Below, one piece after another: positions 12,783 through 24,271 of a DNA stretch of 60,000 nt (its first letter is position 1; each line of letters starts with the position of its first letter). The notes under the pieces are model-generated. The model did not search any database and was not told the DNA's origin. It saw only the letters and a program-made list of their open reading frames with translations. The stretch comes from Symsagittifera roscoffensis (taxonomy: Eukaryota; Xenacoelomorpha; Acoela; Convolutidae), in contig NC_087070.1 of NCBI RefSeq assembly GCF_963678635.1, positions 38,764,600 to 38,824,599 on the forward strand, read 5' to 3'. The translations under genes were made by a program, and so were the position numbers.

Positions 12783-14674
12783 GAAGTTGTCTTTTGTTTT
12801 TATATCAGCAAATTTTTTTGTGCATGGGCTTTCTCCTTTTTCGAATAGGTTTGTGATTAAATATTGGCAAAGTTGTACCTTCAGTTGATGGATGTACTAA
12901 AAATGGAAGAACTGAATCTTTTAGATTCTCTTCACTTCGAATCATTTTTATGGAGTATGACTATTAGCGTGTAATTTTCAATGTGTCTTATTGGTTGATT
13001 CCAATTTCCAGAGGTATTGGTTTGTTTTTTTAACATTTTTTTATTCTACTTTTTTATTCTACAGTTTTTATTCTTCCTTTTATTGATGTTGGTGGCGTGG
13101 TTTCTGAGTCAGTAAAATATATTTGATCGTCAATTTGATGGTTTTTGTTTATTGAGTCTTTTCAATTGTGAAGTTCTTGTATTGCGGTTGTTTCTGATTC
13201 TGAGACTGCGATTCTTCGTTTTGAAAATCTTTTCCTAATAATTTGTTTTTGTTTGTTAATAATTTTCTTTCTTAGTGTTTGTCTTTTTTTTCTTATGTAT
13301 CCGATTGTTTGTTTCTTGGCGTGATTACGAGGTCGTATCTTTCGTCGTTAATTAAACATTTGTGAATTATAATTGTTTGTTTGTTTCCTAAAAAGGTCTT
13401 TTGACATAAGGCTTAGGATGATGGATGCAATATTGGGATTAGTGATTTCTAATGTTTTAAACTGTTAGTTCTTACAATTTTTTGTTGTTGGTTTTGCTTA
13501 GGTCGTATTTGTTGAGTTGGAGAGAAAAGCGTATATCGATTCGTAAGAATGGTTTGTACTTTCTCGGGAATAATTCTAAGTTAAGATAGACTTTCCTAAT
13601 CTTACTTAGGGGTTGTGATTTGTGATCAAGGGTTGGAGAATAGTAACTCAATCCACAAGGTTCAGGTATAATTAGAACGCAAGTAGTTCGTTAGATACTA
13701 TTTTATGACTTAGTAAGTTTAAGTGTTTTAGCCTGGGTCATTTAAGAGGGGGGAATCAAGTGAAGGATGAGTAACAGAAGTTCTTCACTGTTTATCCTAA
13801 TTAGAATTGTTAGCTATTAAAAAAAATTTATGTTAATTTTGGGTCTTTAATAAGGGTTGGGTAGTGAATCGACATTTGAGGTCGTTAGACACTAATTAAT
13901 GTGGGAGGGGGAAAACAAAATTGTTCAATTTGATCCTAGGATAATGCCTTGATGATCAAAAGTTAGGATATAGTTTAATTTGATTTAAAGATCCAAGGGA
14001 AGCCTTGATGATCTGTTATTTTAAACTAAAACTAAATTAAGTGAAAAGAAGGATAAGCCTTGATAGTTTATTAATAAAGGGTTAACTTGAAAAGGTTAAG
14101 TTTTAGTTTTGATGATTGTTAGTTTTTGAGATTGGCTGTTATGTTTTAGGTGATGAAGCCGGGATGAAGAGATGATTTATATGTATACTAACAATGTATG
14201 ATTTATACAAACTAACTTTTTGTATTTTTATATTCAATGAAAGTTTTTGCAAGATGTTATTTAATTTACAGCTGATTTAAAGAAAACGACTAGTGTTGTT
14301 TTTCTCAGTCGTTATTGTGCAGTTATTAGCTTTAGCGCCATGAGAGGTTATTGATGAAAATTTTAATTTTTCAAAACTTTGTGTCAGTAAATGAAAATTT
14401 AATTTTTCTGCTTCTAAATATAAAAGTTTGATCTTGTTTTTGTTGTACAATCATGAAATCAATTGGTAGATTTCTTCCTAGTCGTATGTCGTTTCTTGTT
14501 CGACGTCTTCTTCCAATACTGGGCAGTTCTCGTATTGTTCGGAATATTGGATCTTATCTATTGAGTCGCAGAGACATATTCAATAAGTTTTTGTCATATA
14601 ACTTTTTTGAAATGTTGTATTTGTCTAATTCTAATCTAATTTGTGTCTAAGTCTAGGTTAGTTAAATCTGTTTG
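12783..14674 (-). other. 5' leader of the 8.25-kb element
   Basis: About 1.9 kb between the primer-binding site and Gag. It contains a short open frame (13347-13162) without ATG that is strikingly basic (RKKRQTLRKK, RKRFSKRR), perhaps a degenerate N-terminus. It also holds four spaced copies of a GCCTTGATGATC-like motif (plus-strand reading) near 13947, 13997, 14056 and 14108. A packaging or dimerisation role for the repeated motif is possible but unproven. Confidence 0.45.
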
Positions 14675-14692
14675 AGACTTTTGGTCGCACCA
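14675..14692 (-). promoter_or_regulatory. Putative tRNA primer-binding site
   Basis: Four bases inside the 5' LTR, the minus strand reads TGGTGCGACCAAAAG. TGG is complementary to the CCA end of tRNAs and this is the standard position for reverse-transcription priming. The tRNA species was not identified. A match of GGTCGCACCA to a tRNA 3' end from this organism would confirm it. Confidence 0.55.
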
Positions 14693-14696
14693 GATG

Positions 14697-15070
14697 AGTT
14701 ATCTCCTTTTTGGGTATACTCATAGACTAATTTCAGATAAGGTACACCGTCTGCTCGTCACGCTATCTTATTTTCGGCCGGATAGATTCGTGCAACTTCT
14801 TAGTTTAATACCAATCTTATTTTTACTCTTATATCTCCTAGTCTCAAAAGATCTAGTGTACACCGGTTTATGCCAGTTAGTTCCAGAATGAGAACAACTG
14901 TATTCTAAGCTTAATTCAAATTGTTCTGGTGTTGAAACTACAAGTAGTTTCAACACTTACAAATAAGTGGGTTGTTAGTTTGATGGAGTATGATTGGTTA
15001 GTATTCAATATTTTATAGAGATAAAATATCAGATTAATATCCAATAACAAATTCTAGTTTAGATCTGGTT
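14697..15070 (-). repeat. 5' LTR (right copy) of the 8.25-kb element
   Basis: Direct repeat of 6819-7167 with scattered substitutions and an extra segment of about 24 nt containing GTTGAAACTACAAGTAG. That segment partly repeats the adjacent GTTTCAACAC. In the minus orientation this copy precedes the primer-binding site and so is the transcription-initiating LTR. Confidence 0.85.
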
Positions 15071-16926
15071 ACATTAGTAAAACTTTCCCGTCAAATTCTT
15101 CACTACTGTTTTTTGGTCAAATGTGCTGTCAAAAAATGCTCAGTCCATTCTTGAGCCACCCGATCCTTTTATTAAACACACAAGGGAAACTGGCATTAGC
15201 ACCTTCACCAATAATTTTTTTTTAATTAGGTGTATTCTTATATATTGTAGCCCAGTGAAGGTTTTTTTGCTTGTTTTGAGAGAGCTCGGAAACAGAATAG
15301 ATTTTGATCAACTTTACGAAAGAAAAACGAAAAAGGAGAAATTATTTTAGAAGTTTTTTTGTGATAATAAGTGTGGGATGATTGACTAAAAACATGATTT
15401 TTGTTTAAAGTTTCAATTTTGTTTAAAACTTTCTTCAAATTTTGAAAATCAAAATATTTTTAAACACTTTATAGGGAGTCGAAAAACTTGGGGCTTTGCC
15501 CTGATATGAGCAAAGGTGTTTAATTTCTACTGAGTCTTTAGTTTCAAATTTGAGCATGCACAATCAACAATTGTATCCGCATTTTTGCAGCAAAATATTA
15601 AATAAAAAAGCAAGTGCAAATAGGTCCATTTTACAGATCAATTAATGGTACATTTTTTGGTGAATTGACCAGAATCGGACATTTCTTTTGGAGTAGCTCA
15701 ACAATTGGATACCACTCTCTGTCTTCTAAATTGCACTCTAAACCGCATTTCAGTCAAAATTGGATCTGCCAGACTGGTTGTCAAATTACGCTAAGAGCGA
15801 AAAGGTTCTTTATCTGAATTTCAAAAAGTATCGATCTGAAAATAATGAGTGTGATAGAAACCGGTCAACGGAAAATTTTAACTGACATGCGATTCCCCTC
15901 GGGGAATTGAGTTTAGGGATAATTATTTCCTGTCCGCAAATATTCTTGAAATTTAGTTCAATAGGCGTTAACTGCTATCAGGTCAAAGCCTCGAATGTTT
16001 CGACTGTTCTCCATTTTTTCATCATTTTTTTTACAAAGCAACCTACACCCACCTCCTCAAAAGAAAGAAAAAAGTTTCTGATAAAAACAAACATTTTGCA
16101 ATTTTGATTAAGCTTTCCCGTAGAAGCAATAATAATTAATGGTCACGGCTCTTTTACCATTTCTCGCCACCTGCTTTTTTAAGAAAAATTTACATAATCA
16201 TTTTGTCAATTTGTCATAAAAATTAGCTTGCTGTTACAGGACGGCGCCAAAATCGGTTTTATGACACATCACAAAATTAGACACTCATTGCTTCTGAATT
16301 CCACATATAAAAACTCTAAATGGTTTTAGATGCACTTTTCCATGAAGTTAAATGACCAACACTAAAAGCTGGAAAAATTTAAGTGTCCGTTGAATCCAAA
16401 GATGTCTGTTTATTGTCTGTTATCGTCCGTTTTTTTGCCGTTGAAGCAAACTCGATTAACTGTCGCAGGGTTTCACGATTTGTGAATGGATTTCAAAATT
16501 GCACTTTGTCATTGAAAATTAGCTAATTACAAATAATTTTGTTCCCTTTCTTTAATAATTTTTCTAAAATGTGGGTTACTTCATAATTGTTGAGAGGGAA
16601 ATAAAATCCTTGGTGGTTTGGTGGAATAGAATTTTTTTTCGAAAGTGCACGAGTTTGAAAAGCAGGCAAAGTTTTCAGTTTTTTTCAACAAAACGTTACA
16701 AAAGTATTTGCTAGTCTTAGTTTGAAGAAGAAGTCTTAACAACCAGATCACGCTATTCCTCCCAAACTATTACAAAGAGGTTCAAACAGTTCACCTTAGG
16801 CGTCTTTCAGACATAAAGACTGCAAACTACTATACCGCCTACACTCAATGAAACTCATCCTAAAACAAGCTTCTGTAGAGTTTTATAAGTTTATTCCCAT
16901 CAGCTGAAAAATTTTCTCTCAGTTTT
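15071..16926. other. Spacer without recognised gene
   Basis: AT-rich, with short chance frames only (15123-15350, 15614-15817, 15907-16107), none with recognisable domains or splice context. No repeat shared with the rest of the window was noticed. Confidence 0.5.
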
Positions 16927-17025
16927 GTTTCGACTTTCGAAAAAATCAAGAAGTTTTTGTGCTCGGTGTTCATTTTCTGCAGTTCGCTTTCGACTTTTTA
17001 ACAGTTTTATATAACCGAACAATTT
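16927..17025 (+). repeat. Family A repeat, diverged 5' fragment
   Basis: Carries the 5' hallmarks of family A in order: TTTCGACTTTCG, TTTGTGCTCGG and CGACTTTTTAAC. It then stops matching. An old truncated copy. Confidence 0.5.
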
Positions 17026-17327
17026 AGCAGTAATTGAACAGTGGTGTAACTAACACGTTACTAAAAACTCAAAAAATAATTTTGAAATTGGCATAACGTG
17101 CGGGTGACAGTATTTGAAAAAACGATAGAAAATTGTTTTTTTTTCATTTGTTTTTTGAGAATTTTATAACTTGTCTTAGAATCATGTACTCAAAAAAATT
17201 TTCGCCTTGATACGAGTAGACTTTTTTTTGTTAAAAGATATTTCGCTTAAAATTAGCATCGAAACAGTTCAATCAATCAAATTTGGCGCAAAATTGGATT
17301 GATCAGTCTGTTGATTGTTTTGTGGTA

Positions 17328-17629
17328 ATGATTCAGACCCATTTTACCTGAATTCTGAGAAACAGGGCGGCAACTAGTCGCAACCAACAAGTGGCTACAG
17401 GCAAAAAAAATTTTTTTTTCGCATGTTGCAGTAATAATTCAATCAACAACAAACAATCAATGGCATTAATGATTAAAAATGTAATTGATAGTTTGTTGTT
17501 GGTTGTAAAGTTTTCATGCAACACATATTCATTTTGAAAAAAATTATGGTTTTTGCCTGTGGCGACTAGTTGATTGCGACTAGCTGCCGCCTTGTCTCTG
17601 AGAGTGCAAGTAGTAATTGTCTGAATCAT
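17328..17629. mobile_element. 302-bp foldback MITE
   Basis: Two arms of about 130 bp are imperfect inverted repeats. The left arm reads ATGATTCAGAC, then GGGCGGCAACTAGTCGCAA and ACAGGCAAAAA. The right arm has the complements TTTTTGCCTGT, TTGCGACTAGCTGCCGCC and GTCTGAATCAT. The centre is AT-rich with AATCAACAACAAACAATCAA and a matching TTTGTTGTTGGTTG. No coding capacity. Divergence between the arms suggests an old insertion. The transposase family was not identified. Confidence 0.75.
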
Positions 17630-17844
17630 CGCTAAAAAGCATTCATTAGACTGACAGACTAATTTAGCTTAGAATGGTTCATTACGAAGACTGACTATTC
17701 ATTTTCAGTTTGTCTAAAAGGCAAAACCTCAAATTAGTTTAGAAAAAAATCAATAACAAATTTTGAACTAATTTGAAATTAACCATTCAGGACTGAAAAG
17801 CTTCAGCGTCATGTTTTATACAGTCGTTCGTGGGGCAGGTTTAA

Positions 17845-18166
17845 GGGGGATGCTGGGGCGGATGCTCCCTCTCTCAGGGAATCGATCCCTCACCAACCAA
17901 ACAGTCCCCTATTGGTATTATTTTATGACTTCCACTTTAAGTCGATTAACCCTAAAAGTTTTCTACCGGAGCCCTTGGCGCCAATATATGCTAACTTTGA
18001 ATGGAAACGGCTTTTCTGACCTCTTTTTCAGAAACGTGCCTGCGGCGCAAATTTTTTTGGTGAAATAGGTTCTTTATAGTGTTCCGGGAGTGCTAGGAAA
18101 ATCAATTTATTTGACCTAAGAAGTTCGCCCTCCCCCTCGAGAAAATTCTAGATCCGCCCTGAGCTT
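17845..18166 (+). mobile_element. Family B element (CAGGGG-type), copy 1
   Basis: Matches the other B copies in order: a pyrimidine-rich left part, CCCTTGGCGCCAA, GTGCCTGCGGCGCAAA, and a right end of CTCGAGAAAATTCTAGATCCGCCCTG. It is non-coding. The B ends (CAGGGG(C/T)GGAT) are hAT-like, so B is probably a non-autonomous hAT element. Confidence 0.6.
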
Positions 18167-18526
18167 GGAATTGTTTGCGATTCTTACCTGCAGGAATCGC
18201 CTGTGATTGTTTGCGATTCCTACCTGATCTGTTTTCTTGAGAGCTGTGTCTTTTTACTATTTGTCGCATTGCAAAACGACAGACCTGATTAAATAACAGA
18301 TGTTTTTATGTGATTTTTTCCCCTTGGCATCAGATTAGTAGTCAGTCAGGAAGTTAAAATGGAAGGATTGCTTTTTTCAACTTTTTGTTAGTAGCACCGA
18401 GTTGTTTTCTCTTTTCAAAATATTAGGTTTTAAAATTTTGGGAGAGCCAGCAAACAATATTATATTTTCTACGCGCCCTAAATCTCTGTAAAGAAATTTT
18501 CATCTCACTTTTTCAAATCTGTTTTC

Positions 18527-19054
18527 GTTCCGACTTTCGATACGAGACTAACGGAATATTTGTGCTCGGGTGGGGTTTTTTTTCTTCAGAAATTTTTTGA
18601 TTTTTTAACTAGCCATTTTTGACGGAATTTCTTTATATCATTCGAAAAGTATTGTTGTCCTGAGCTTAAATTTAAAAAGATACTTCACCTTTGATCATTT
18701 TTCGTAAAGTTATGGGGGTTTGAAGATTTCCATTTTGGCCATTTTGTGACAATTAACGCGCGATATATTTCGCGCTATTAACGCGTAAGCGGACATTTAA
18801 TCTGTCTTAGAAATCATTCTAAATTGATTGAAAGAAGCATATTTGCCATAATTGATTTGTTACAAGGAGCGAAATTTATTCTTTTGTACTTTATATGGCG
18901 TGTGGGGGGATAATTTTTAAAGAGAATTTCAAATTTTAGAAAAAAAAAAATTTCATTTCATTTATTACTTTTAATTTTTTTATTTTATTACTATTCCATA
19001 AACCTTAAAAGTCAGTCGTAACATTCAGGGCTTCGCCCTGACACGAGCAGTCTG
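18527..19054 (+). mobile_element. Family A repeat, nearly full copy
   Basis: Starts GTTCCGACTTTCGATACG and ends CACGAGCAGTCTG before a T run. Contains the central GCGCGATATATTTCGCGC hairpin and the 3' CAGGGCTTCGCCCTG hairpin. No open frame. Lies about 200 bp upstream of a second copy in the same orientation. Class of transposon unknown. Confidence 0.85.
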
Positions 19055-19254
19055 TTTTTTTTTAAATCGTGGTGGTAAAAAAATTTGTAGCATTACAGTT
19101 TTTGCCTTGTCTAATGGCAGGAAAAAATTTCTTCGAGTTACACAATGTTTTTTCTCCGTTTGGTCAAACTCTCCAAACTCTCAAAACTGCGAAGAATCTC
19201 AAAACTATTACTAATTATGGAAATTGAACAAAATTTATGTTGCTTGCAATTATT

Positions 19255-19776
19255 GTTCCGACTTTCGATACGAAAGTAACGGAATATTTGTGCTCGGGGT
19301 GGGTTTTTTTTTTCTTCAGACAAACTTCGACTTTTTAACTAGCCATTTTTGACGGAACTTTTTTTTATCATTCGAAAGGTATTGTTGTCCTGAGCTTAAA
19401 TTTGAAAAGATATTTCCTGTGTGATCATTTTTCATAAAGTTATGGGGGGTTTAAAGATTGCCATTTTGGCCAATTTGGGACAATTAACGCGCGATATACT
19501 TCGAGCTATTAACGCGTAAACGAGATTTAATCCGTCTTAGAAATTGTTCCAAATTGGTTCAAGGAAGCTTATATGCCTTAATTGATTTGTTAATAGAAGC
19601 AAAATCTATCATTTAGTACTTATTATGACGTGTGGGGGGATGATTTAAAAAAAAATTTTAGAAAAAAAAATTCATTTTTTTTTTATTACATTTAATTTTT
19701 TTATGTTATTACTGCTCCATAAAACTTAAAAAGCAGTCGGAACATTCAGGGCTTCGCCCTGATACGAGCAGTCTTG
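19255..19776 (+). mobile_element. Family A repeat, full copy
   Basis: Full-length copy in the same orientation as its left neighbour. The 5' hairpin (CTTTCGATACGAAAG) and 3' hairpin (CAGGGCTTCGCCCTG) are intact, but the central hairpin is altered (ATACTTCGAGC in place of ATATTTCGCGC). Confidence 0.88.
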
Positions 19777-20394
19777 TTTTGCTTGCGAAAGTTTATTTTC
19801 AACCGGCTTCTCATAATTTCTATGATTTTCTTAGAGATACCGGAAGTTGTTTAGAAAATTTGATCGTAATTTTACTAAAAGAAATTCGACAACTGAAAAA
19901 AGTCACTCAAAAATATTTGTCTTTAAACTGGTCTGTCTGCTCTATAAACTGACTGTCTGCTTCTTTGCAATTTTTCAGCTAAAAGATTGGATTTAATTGC
20001 TCACATTCAACTATTTTAAGGGCTAAATAATGTATATATCTACTACAGAAAACAAAAAACATAATCAGCTTGCAATAGTTTGTTTATCAAAAACTTAAGA
20101 CATTTAAAACACATTTGAGTTCGAACAAATCATGAAATCTGCTGCTCCCAAGTTATTGCCGGAAACTCACAAGTAAGGAGTAATAGCGCGAGCCTCCAGG
20201 AGCTTTATCCAATGTTGTTTGAAAAGATTTTTGATAGTTCCTTATAACAAAATAATAGATTTTTTTTGTTCGATGCCGGAATGTTGAAACGATTCATGCA
20301 GTTAACACTTAGCTCATATGTCGATAGTTTGTGGTCACACATGCAAGTATGGCGTTATGATAACATTGATAAAAGTTCCTTCTTATCGATTGGT

Positions 20395-20617
20395 TTAGAG
20401 GACGCTGATATTTGTGGAAAACTTCCTACTGGAGGTGGACATCTTGTGTGGTTGGTTTTGTTTATTTCGACTTTGGCTATTTTGACTAGTCACAGCTGAT
20501 CGGGACGACAATTTGGACCCTAGTTCGGCTTTCTGGGTCCGAGCGAGCGACGTCTCGAAAGTGTCTCGTGGTCTCACATAGGCTCGAATTTTGGCCAATA
20601 AAGTCATCACCTTCTGT
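20395..20617 (-). CDS. TRHR-like GPCR, last exon (cytoplasmic tail)
   Basis: Minus-strand exon following a good acceptor (TTTATGTTTCAG, AG at 20619-20618), open for 73 codons to a TAA at 20397-20395. It is more GC-rich than its surroundings. The TM6-TM7 exon ends in phase 2 after ...AAGCGTTTCAG and this exon supplies the missing base. The join therefore runs from AKRF into RQKVMTLLAKIRAY, a basic amphipathic stretch like helix 8 of a GPCR. The rest is Ser/Thr/Gln/Asn rich with many possible phosphorylation sites and ends NISVL. The exon assignment rests on phase, strand and composition, not on homology of the tail itself. Confidence 0.65.
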
Positions 20618-22431
20618 CTGAAACATAAACGTGTGAGCTTAAAAAAATTTAAAAAATGTCAAGTCTAACACCCTAAATTAACACCATTGGCCGCTATACA
20701 AACAGAAAAAGTTAGTCGGTTTTTTATCCCCTCACCCACTATCTTCAATTTTTATGTACTTGATTTTTGTTAGCGTGTTATAAATGCTAAGATAAATGTT
20801 ATTTGAGTTATTTTTTCAATTAAAAACACATTTGTTCTTCATTTACAGCATCTTGAAATTAATGATAACAACGCACAAGTTTCGAGTGGGAAGGTGTTTT
20901 ACTAGATAACAAACTGCCAAATGGAATTTTTGATCTAAAATAGCGTAAAAACCGCGTTTTCTTAGAACTTAGATATGATTATTCCTTAGATATTTTAGTC
21001 TGTTTAAATTAGTGTGATGACGCAAAAACCAGTTTTTCTGACCCAGTTTTCGATAATAGAACGTACTTTGCGAACTTATTTTGGTATATCTGCATTATGA
21101 TATTATGGTTTTAATATAATAGATCCCCATACGAGCTTTTCTTGAGGTAAGTATAACCGGTTGATAAAATCTGCCGGAACAAAGAATTATTCGACGTAGT
21201 TTTTTGTCGAAAACATAGTTTTTTGAAGTAGATGATTTCATATCGGCTGAAAACTCTGTTTAAAATTTTGACAAGTTTCTCTTTCCATCAAATACTCTTA
21301 GCTAAAATTTGTTCGAGCCTACATTTTTTTGCTGTGTCAATAAAAAATTCGACAGGTGAAGAGAAAACTTCATTTTTCTCCCCACGTCTTTTTTGAGGTT
21401 GATCATTTGGAATATTTCCGTTTAGTAGCTTAAATAGACAGCATGGAGCCGGCAGTTCGTCCTAACCGGCGATTCGAATAATTTATTAAAGGCAACCATT
21501 CGGACCATGCAAGGATTCGTAGCCTACGGCAATTAGTAGAGGCATCAATAAGAATCCGAAAAAAAACTGATCAATCAGGTAAAAAAAATTGAAATTTTCA
21601 TTGAAAACGTTCCTACTTAAGCTGTTCGAGAACATTTTTGATAAAATAATGTTAGAGCAGCTCAACAACGCGGCTTTTCGATGGGCGACTTATCTCAATT
21701 TTTACTGCAAAATCATCCGGAATATTCAGGCAAACGTTTCCTCTCATATGTCCTGGTATTTTAAGGAGGACACATTATGCGTATCAATGTAGAGTGAGAG
21801 CATCCCACTGTCATTTAAAAGGCCCTGACTCTTTGGCAAGAAGTTGCCAAGACAGCAAAGGGCTTTTCTTCAAAGTTTAGTCAAGTGACATCTGGTGATT
21901 TTTCAAAGATATCAAAGAATGTAATGTTGCAGTGGTTAGACTTAATTTTTTGGACCAAGTTAACATCCTCCCCCCTAAACACGTAAATAAGCAATTGAAA
22001 AGAACTGTGAAATATCTGGGAAAAGAAGATCGAAACACCTCTATCGAAAAATACGAAGGTGACTTAGGTGCAAAAATTGAGCGACCTATTGTCTATTAAC
22101 TATCGTCTTGATGTTAGTTCATTGCAATTTTGTTATCAGGTCGAAAGAGGCGCTAGCTGATTTCGATTAATTAAAAATAATTCCAGCTTCGTTTGCACAG
22201 TTTTATGCAACAAGTTTTATGTAACAAGTTTATGTAACAAGTTTTAGGCACAGTTTTATGCTCCGTTTGCACAGTTTTATGCAAATTGTTTGCGACAAAA
22301 TGTCGTGTCACGCTGAAGACATTGGAGCTTCTTGGTTCTGGCCTTAAAAGAGGAAAAAATTACAGAAAAATTATTTCTAAATGTTCAGACTTGCGAATAC
22401 AGTGAGAACTTTATATGTCTGGGATGTTTTT
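20618..22431. other. Intron sequence of the GPCR gene
   Basis: Lies inside the 4.4-kb last intron. Frames at 21486-21668 and 21589-21792 have no recognised domain. 22196-22290 holds short near-tandem repeats of CAGTTTTATGCAACAAG-like units. No gene is supported. Confidence 0.5.
22196..22290. repeat. Short near-tandem repeat cluster
   Basis: Units of roughly 15-18 bp such as GTTTTATGCAACAA, GTTTTATGTAACAA and GTTTATGTAACAA. The block GTTTGCACAGTTTTATGC occurs at both ends. Probably replication slippage. Confidence 0.7.
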
Positions 22432-22943
22432 GTTCCGACTTTTGATACGACAGTAACGGAATATTTGTGCTCGGGGTGGATTTTTTTTTCTTCAGACAAA
22501 TTTCGACTTTTTAACTAGCCATTTTTGACGGAATTTTTTATATCATTCGAAAGAAACTGTTGTCCTGATCTCAAATTTGAAAAGATATTTCACCTGTGAT
22601 CATTTTTCGTAAAGTTATGGGGGTTTAAAGATTGCCATTTTGGCCAATTTGGGACAATTAACGCGCGATATATTTCGCGCTATTAACGCGTAAGCGGAGA
22701 TTTAATCCGTCTTAGAAATCGTTCCAAATTGGTTGAAGAATGGATTTGTTACAAGGAGCGAAATCTATCCTTTTGTACTTTATATGGCGTGTGGGGGGAT
22801 AGTTTTCATTAAAAACTTCAAATTTTAGAATTTTTTTTTCATTCCATTTTATTACATTTAATTTTTTAATGTTGTTACTGCTCCACAAACCTTAAAATGC
22901 AGTCGGAACATTCAGGGCTTCGCCTTGATACGAGCAGTCTTGT
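22432..22943 (+). mobile_element. Family A repeat, full copy
   Basis: Begins GTTCCGACTTTTGATACG and ends GATACGAGCAGTCTTGT before a T run. The central hairpin is perfect. The 3' hairpin has one mismatch (CAGGGCTTCGCCTTG). An internal deletion of about 20 bp lies after GGTTGAAG. Confidence 0.88.
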
Positions 22944-24145
22944 TTTTTTTATATTCAGATCGTTATTACAAAAACTGGGAGCGTATGGATATGAACCCGG
23001 ATATCTTTGTATTGCCAAGCGTGTATGCTTGCACTAGACTAAAAACGCCGCTCAAATTGAATTTCTATATTTTGAATACGCGAATAATTTATGCGCGGTA
23101 AATTATCCTCATTCATAATCTTTCCGAACTGAATTGAGGTCAATTATATTTGGTGTAATAATTCTACTCAATTGTTAGCACTTGCATTTGATATTGGCAG
23201 TACAACTTTCGTAGTTTATCAATTCTTTTAAACAAAAACTATTCGAGGCCAGTTAAAAGGCAGTCTTAACATACAGGGTTTTTTATTTTATCTCAAAGTG
23301 CAGTAGCAACAATTAGGAAGTTACCCTGCCTAAATAATTTTTCCTAACTATTTTTTTAAGATGGAACTAAAACGTTGGTTGCATTTTATTGGCGACAAAT
23401 AACCTTGGTTGAATGAACCCAACAGCACTCACCGTATGCTATAGTTCCATTGGGAGTTTAGCCTAGGAATATTTAATTCCTCAACCATTGGAAACAAATT
23501 AATCATACCCCATGCAAACTACAGGAAAAGCTGTTCTTTTCAGTCTTTTCGTATTTAAAACGGAATCTGTAAGTCCTTGGGTTGACCTCCTACAAGAAAA
23601 TGCTTGCCACAAAATTTCATTAAATGAGGTCTATGGAAAAAAAACGACACTTTTTGAAAACATGAAAATATCCAAGCGGATAGCTTTACTTTATGATTGG
23701 AACTATGTCGTTCTCAGTCGAACTCTTGCTGAATCTTTTTTTATAATGTAGGTCTTTTGAATCTTAGAAAACGGCGATCTACGAGATAGACAATTGAGTC
23801 CATCTCAAAATTATCCAAGTAGTTTAAATTGGTATTGTTAATTTTTCCGTTTTTTTTGTTCTCAAAACGTCATTTAGTCATCGCGATTGAAAACCACTAC
23901 AAAGGTTTTCATGAAAGCTTTCAAATTTGGCTTGCTATAAAATAAAACTAAAAGACATTTAGGCCATACAGCAAACAAAAACTGCAGCAGTAAGACTTAA
24001 AATTAAACTCAACCCTACCACTGTTTTTTTTTTTAATTCAAGCTGAAAATATTTTTTGTTCTGAACTTTGAACCAACTTTTCTGTCGTTTTTTTGTAAAT
24101 AACCTGATAACAAATTTGGTTGAACTGATCATAAATTGACAATAG
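22944..24145. other. Intron spacer
   Basis: No gene recognised. A plus frame 23512-23751 (79 codons) has no splice signals or family resemblance and is probably chance. Confidence 0.45.
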
Positions 24146-24271
24146 TCGACTAAAAAGAGCAGCAACGATCGTGACAAAACACCAAAGCATAAGAATGCTG
24201 AGTCGAGTGACTCAGAGTCTGAAAGATCCTTCTTTGGAGCTTCTAAAGAGATTGAAATTAACTCAAAATAG
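24146..24271 (+). CDS. Possible terminal exon, charged Ser-rich tail
   Basis: Plus-strand frame opening after AATAG (AG at 24144-24145) and closing at TAG 24269-24271, 41 codons. The translation contains KKSSNDRDKTPKHKN, then AESSDSESERSFF and KEIEINSK, a composition typical of a charged protein tail. It is antisense within the GPCR intron. The acceptor has a poor pyrimidine tract and no partner exon was found, so a chance frame or gene fragment is quite possible. Confidence 0.25.
   Translation, partial: STKKSSNDRDKTPKHKNAESSDSESERSFFGASKEIEINSK

Larger units (their letters stand above)
6819..15070 (-). mobile_element. 8.25-kb LTR retrotransposon with Gag but no visible Pol
   Basis: Two direct repeats, 6819-7167 and 14697-15070, bound the element, and coding content reads on the minus strand. 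In transcription order there is the 5' LTR (right copy), a primer-binding site, a long leader, a Gag reading frame (about 12782-10189), a second reading frame (9912-8851), a non-coding 3' part and the 3' LTR. I could not find the retropepsin DTG/DSG, reverse transcriptase YxDD, RNase H or integrase D-D-E blocks in any frame. Stops and frameshifts in both reading frames show this copy is inactive. No clear target-site duplication flanks it. The Gag type points to Ty3/Gypsy. Confidence 0.8.

Noticed and set aside
14453-14650. 65-codon plus frame near the 5' LTR
   Set aside because: Antisense to the LTR element leader, with no recognisable domain.
18527-19054. Family A as a canonical Helitron
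   Set aside because: There is a 3' hairpin, but no CTRR end follows it and the 5' end is not a typical TC. The hairpin also lies 12-15 bases from the end with a T run after it.
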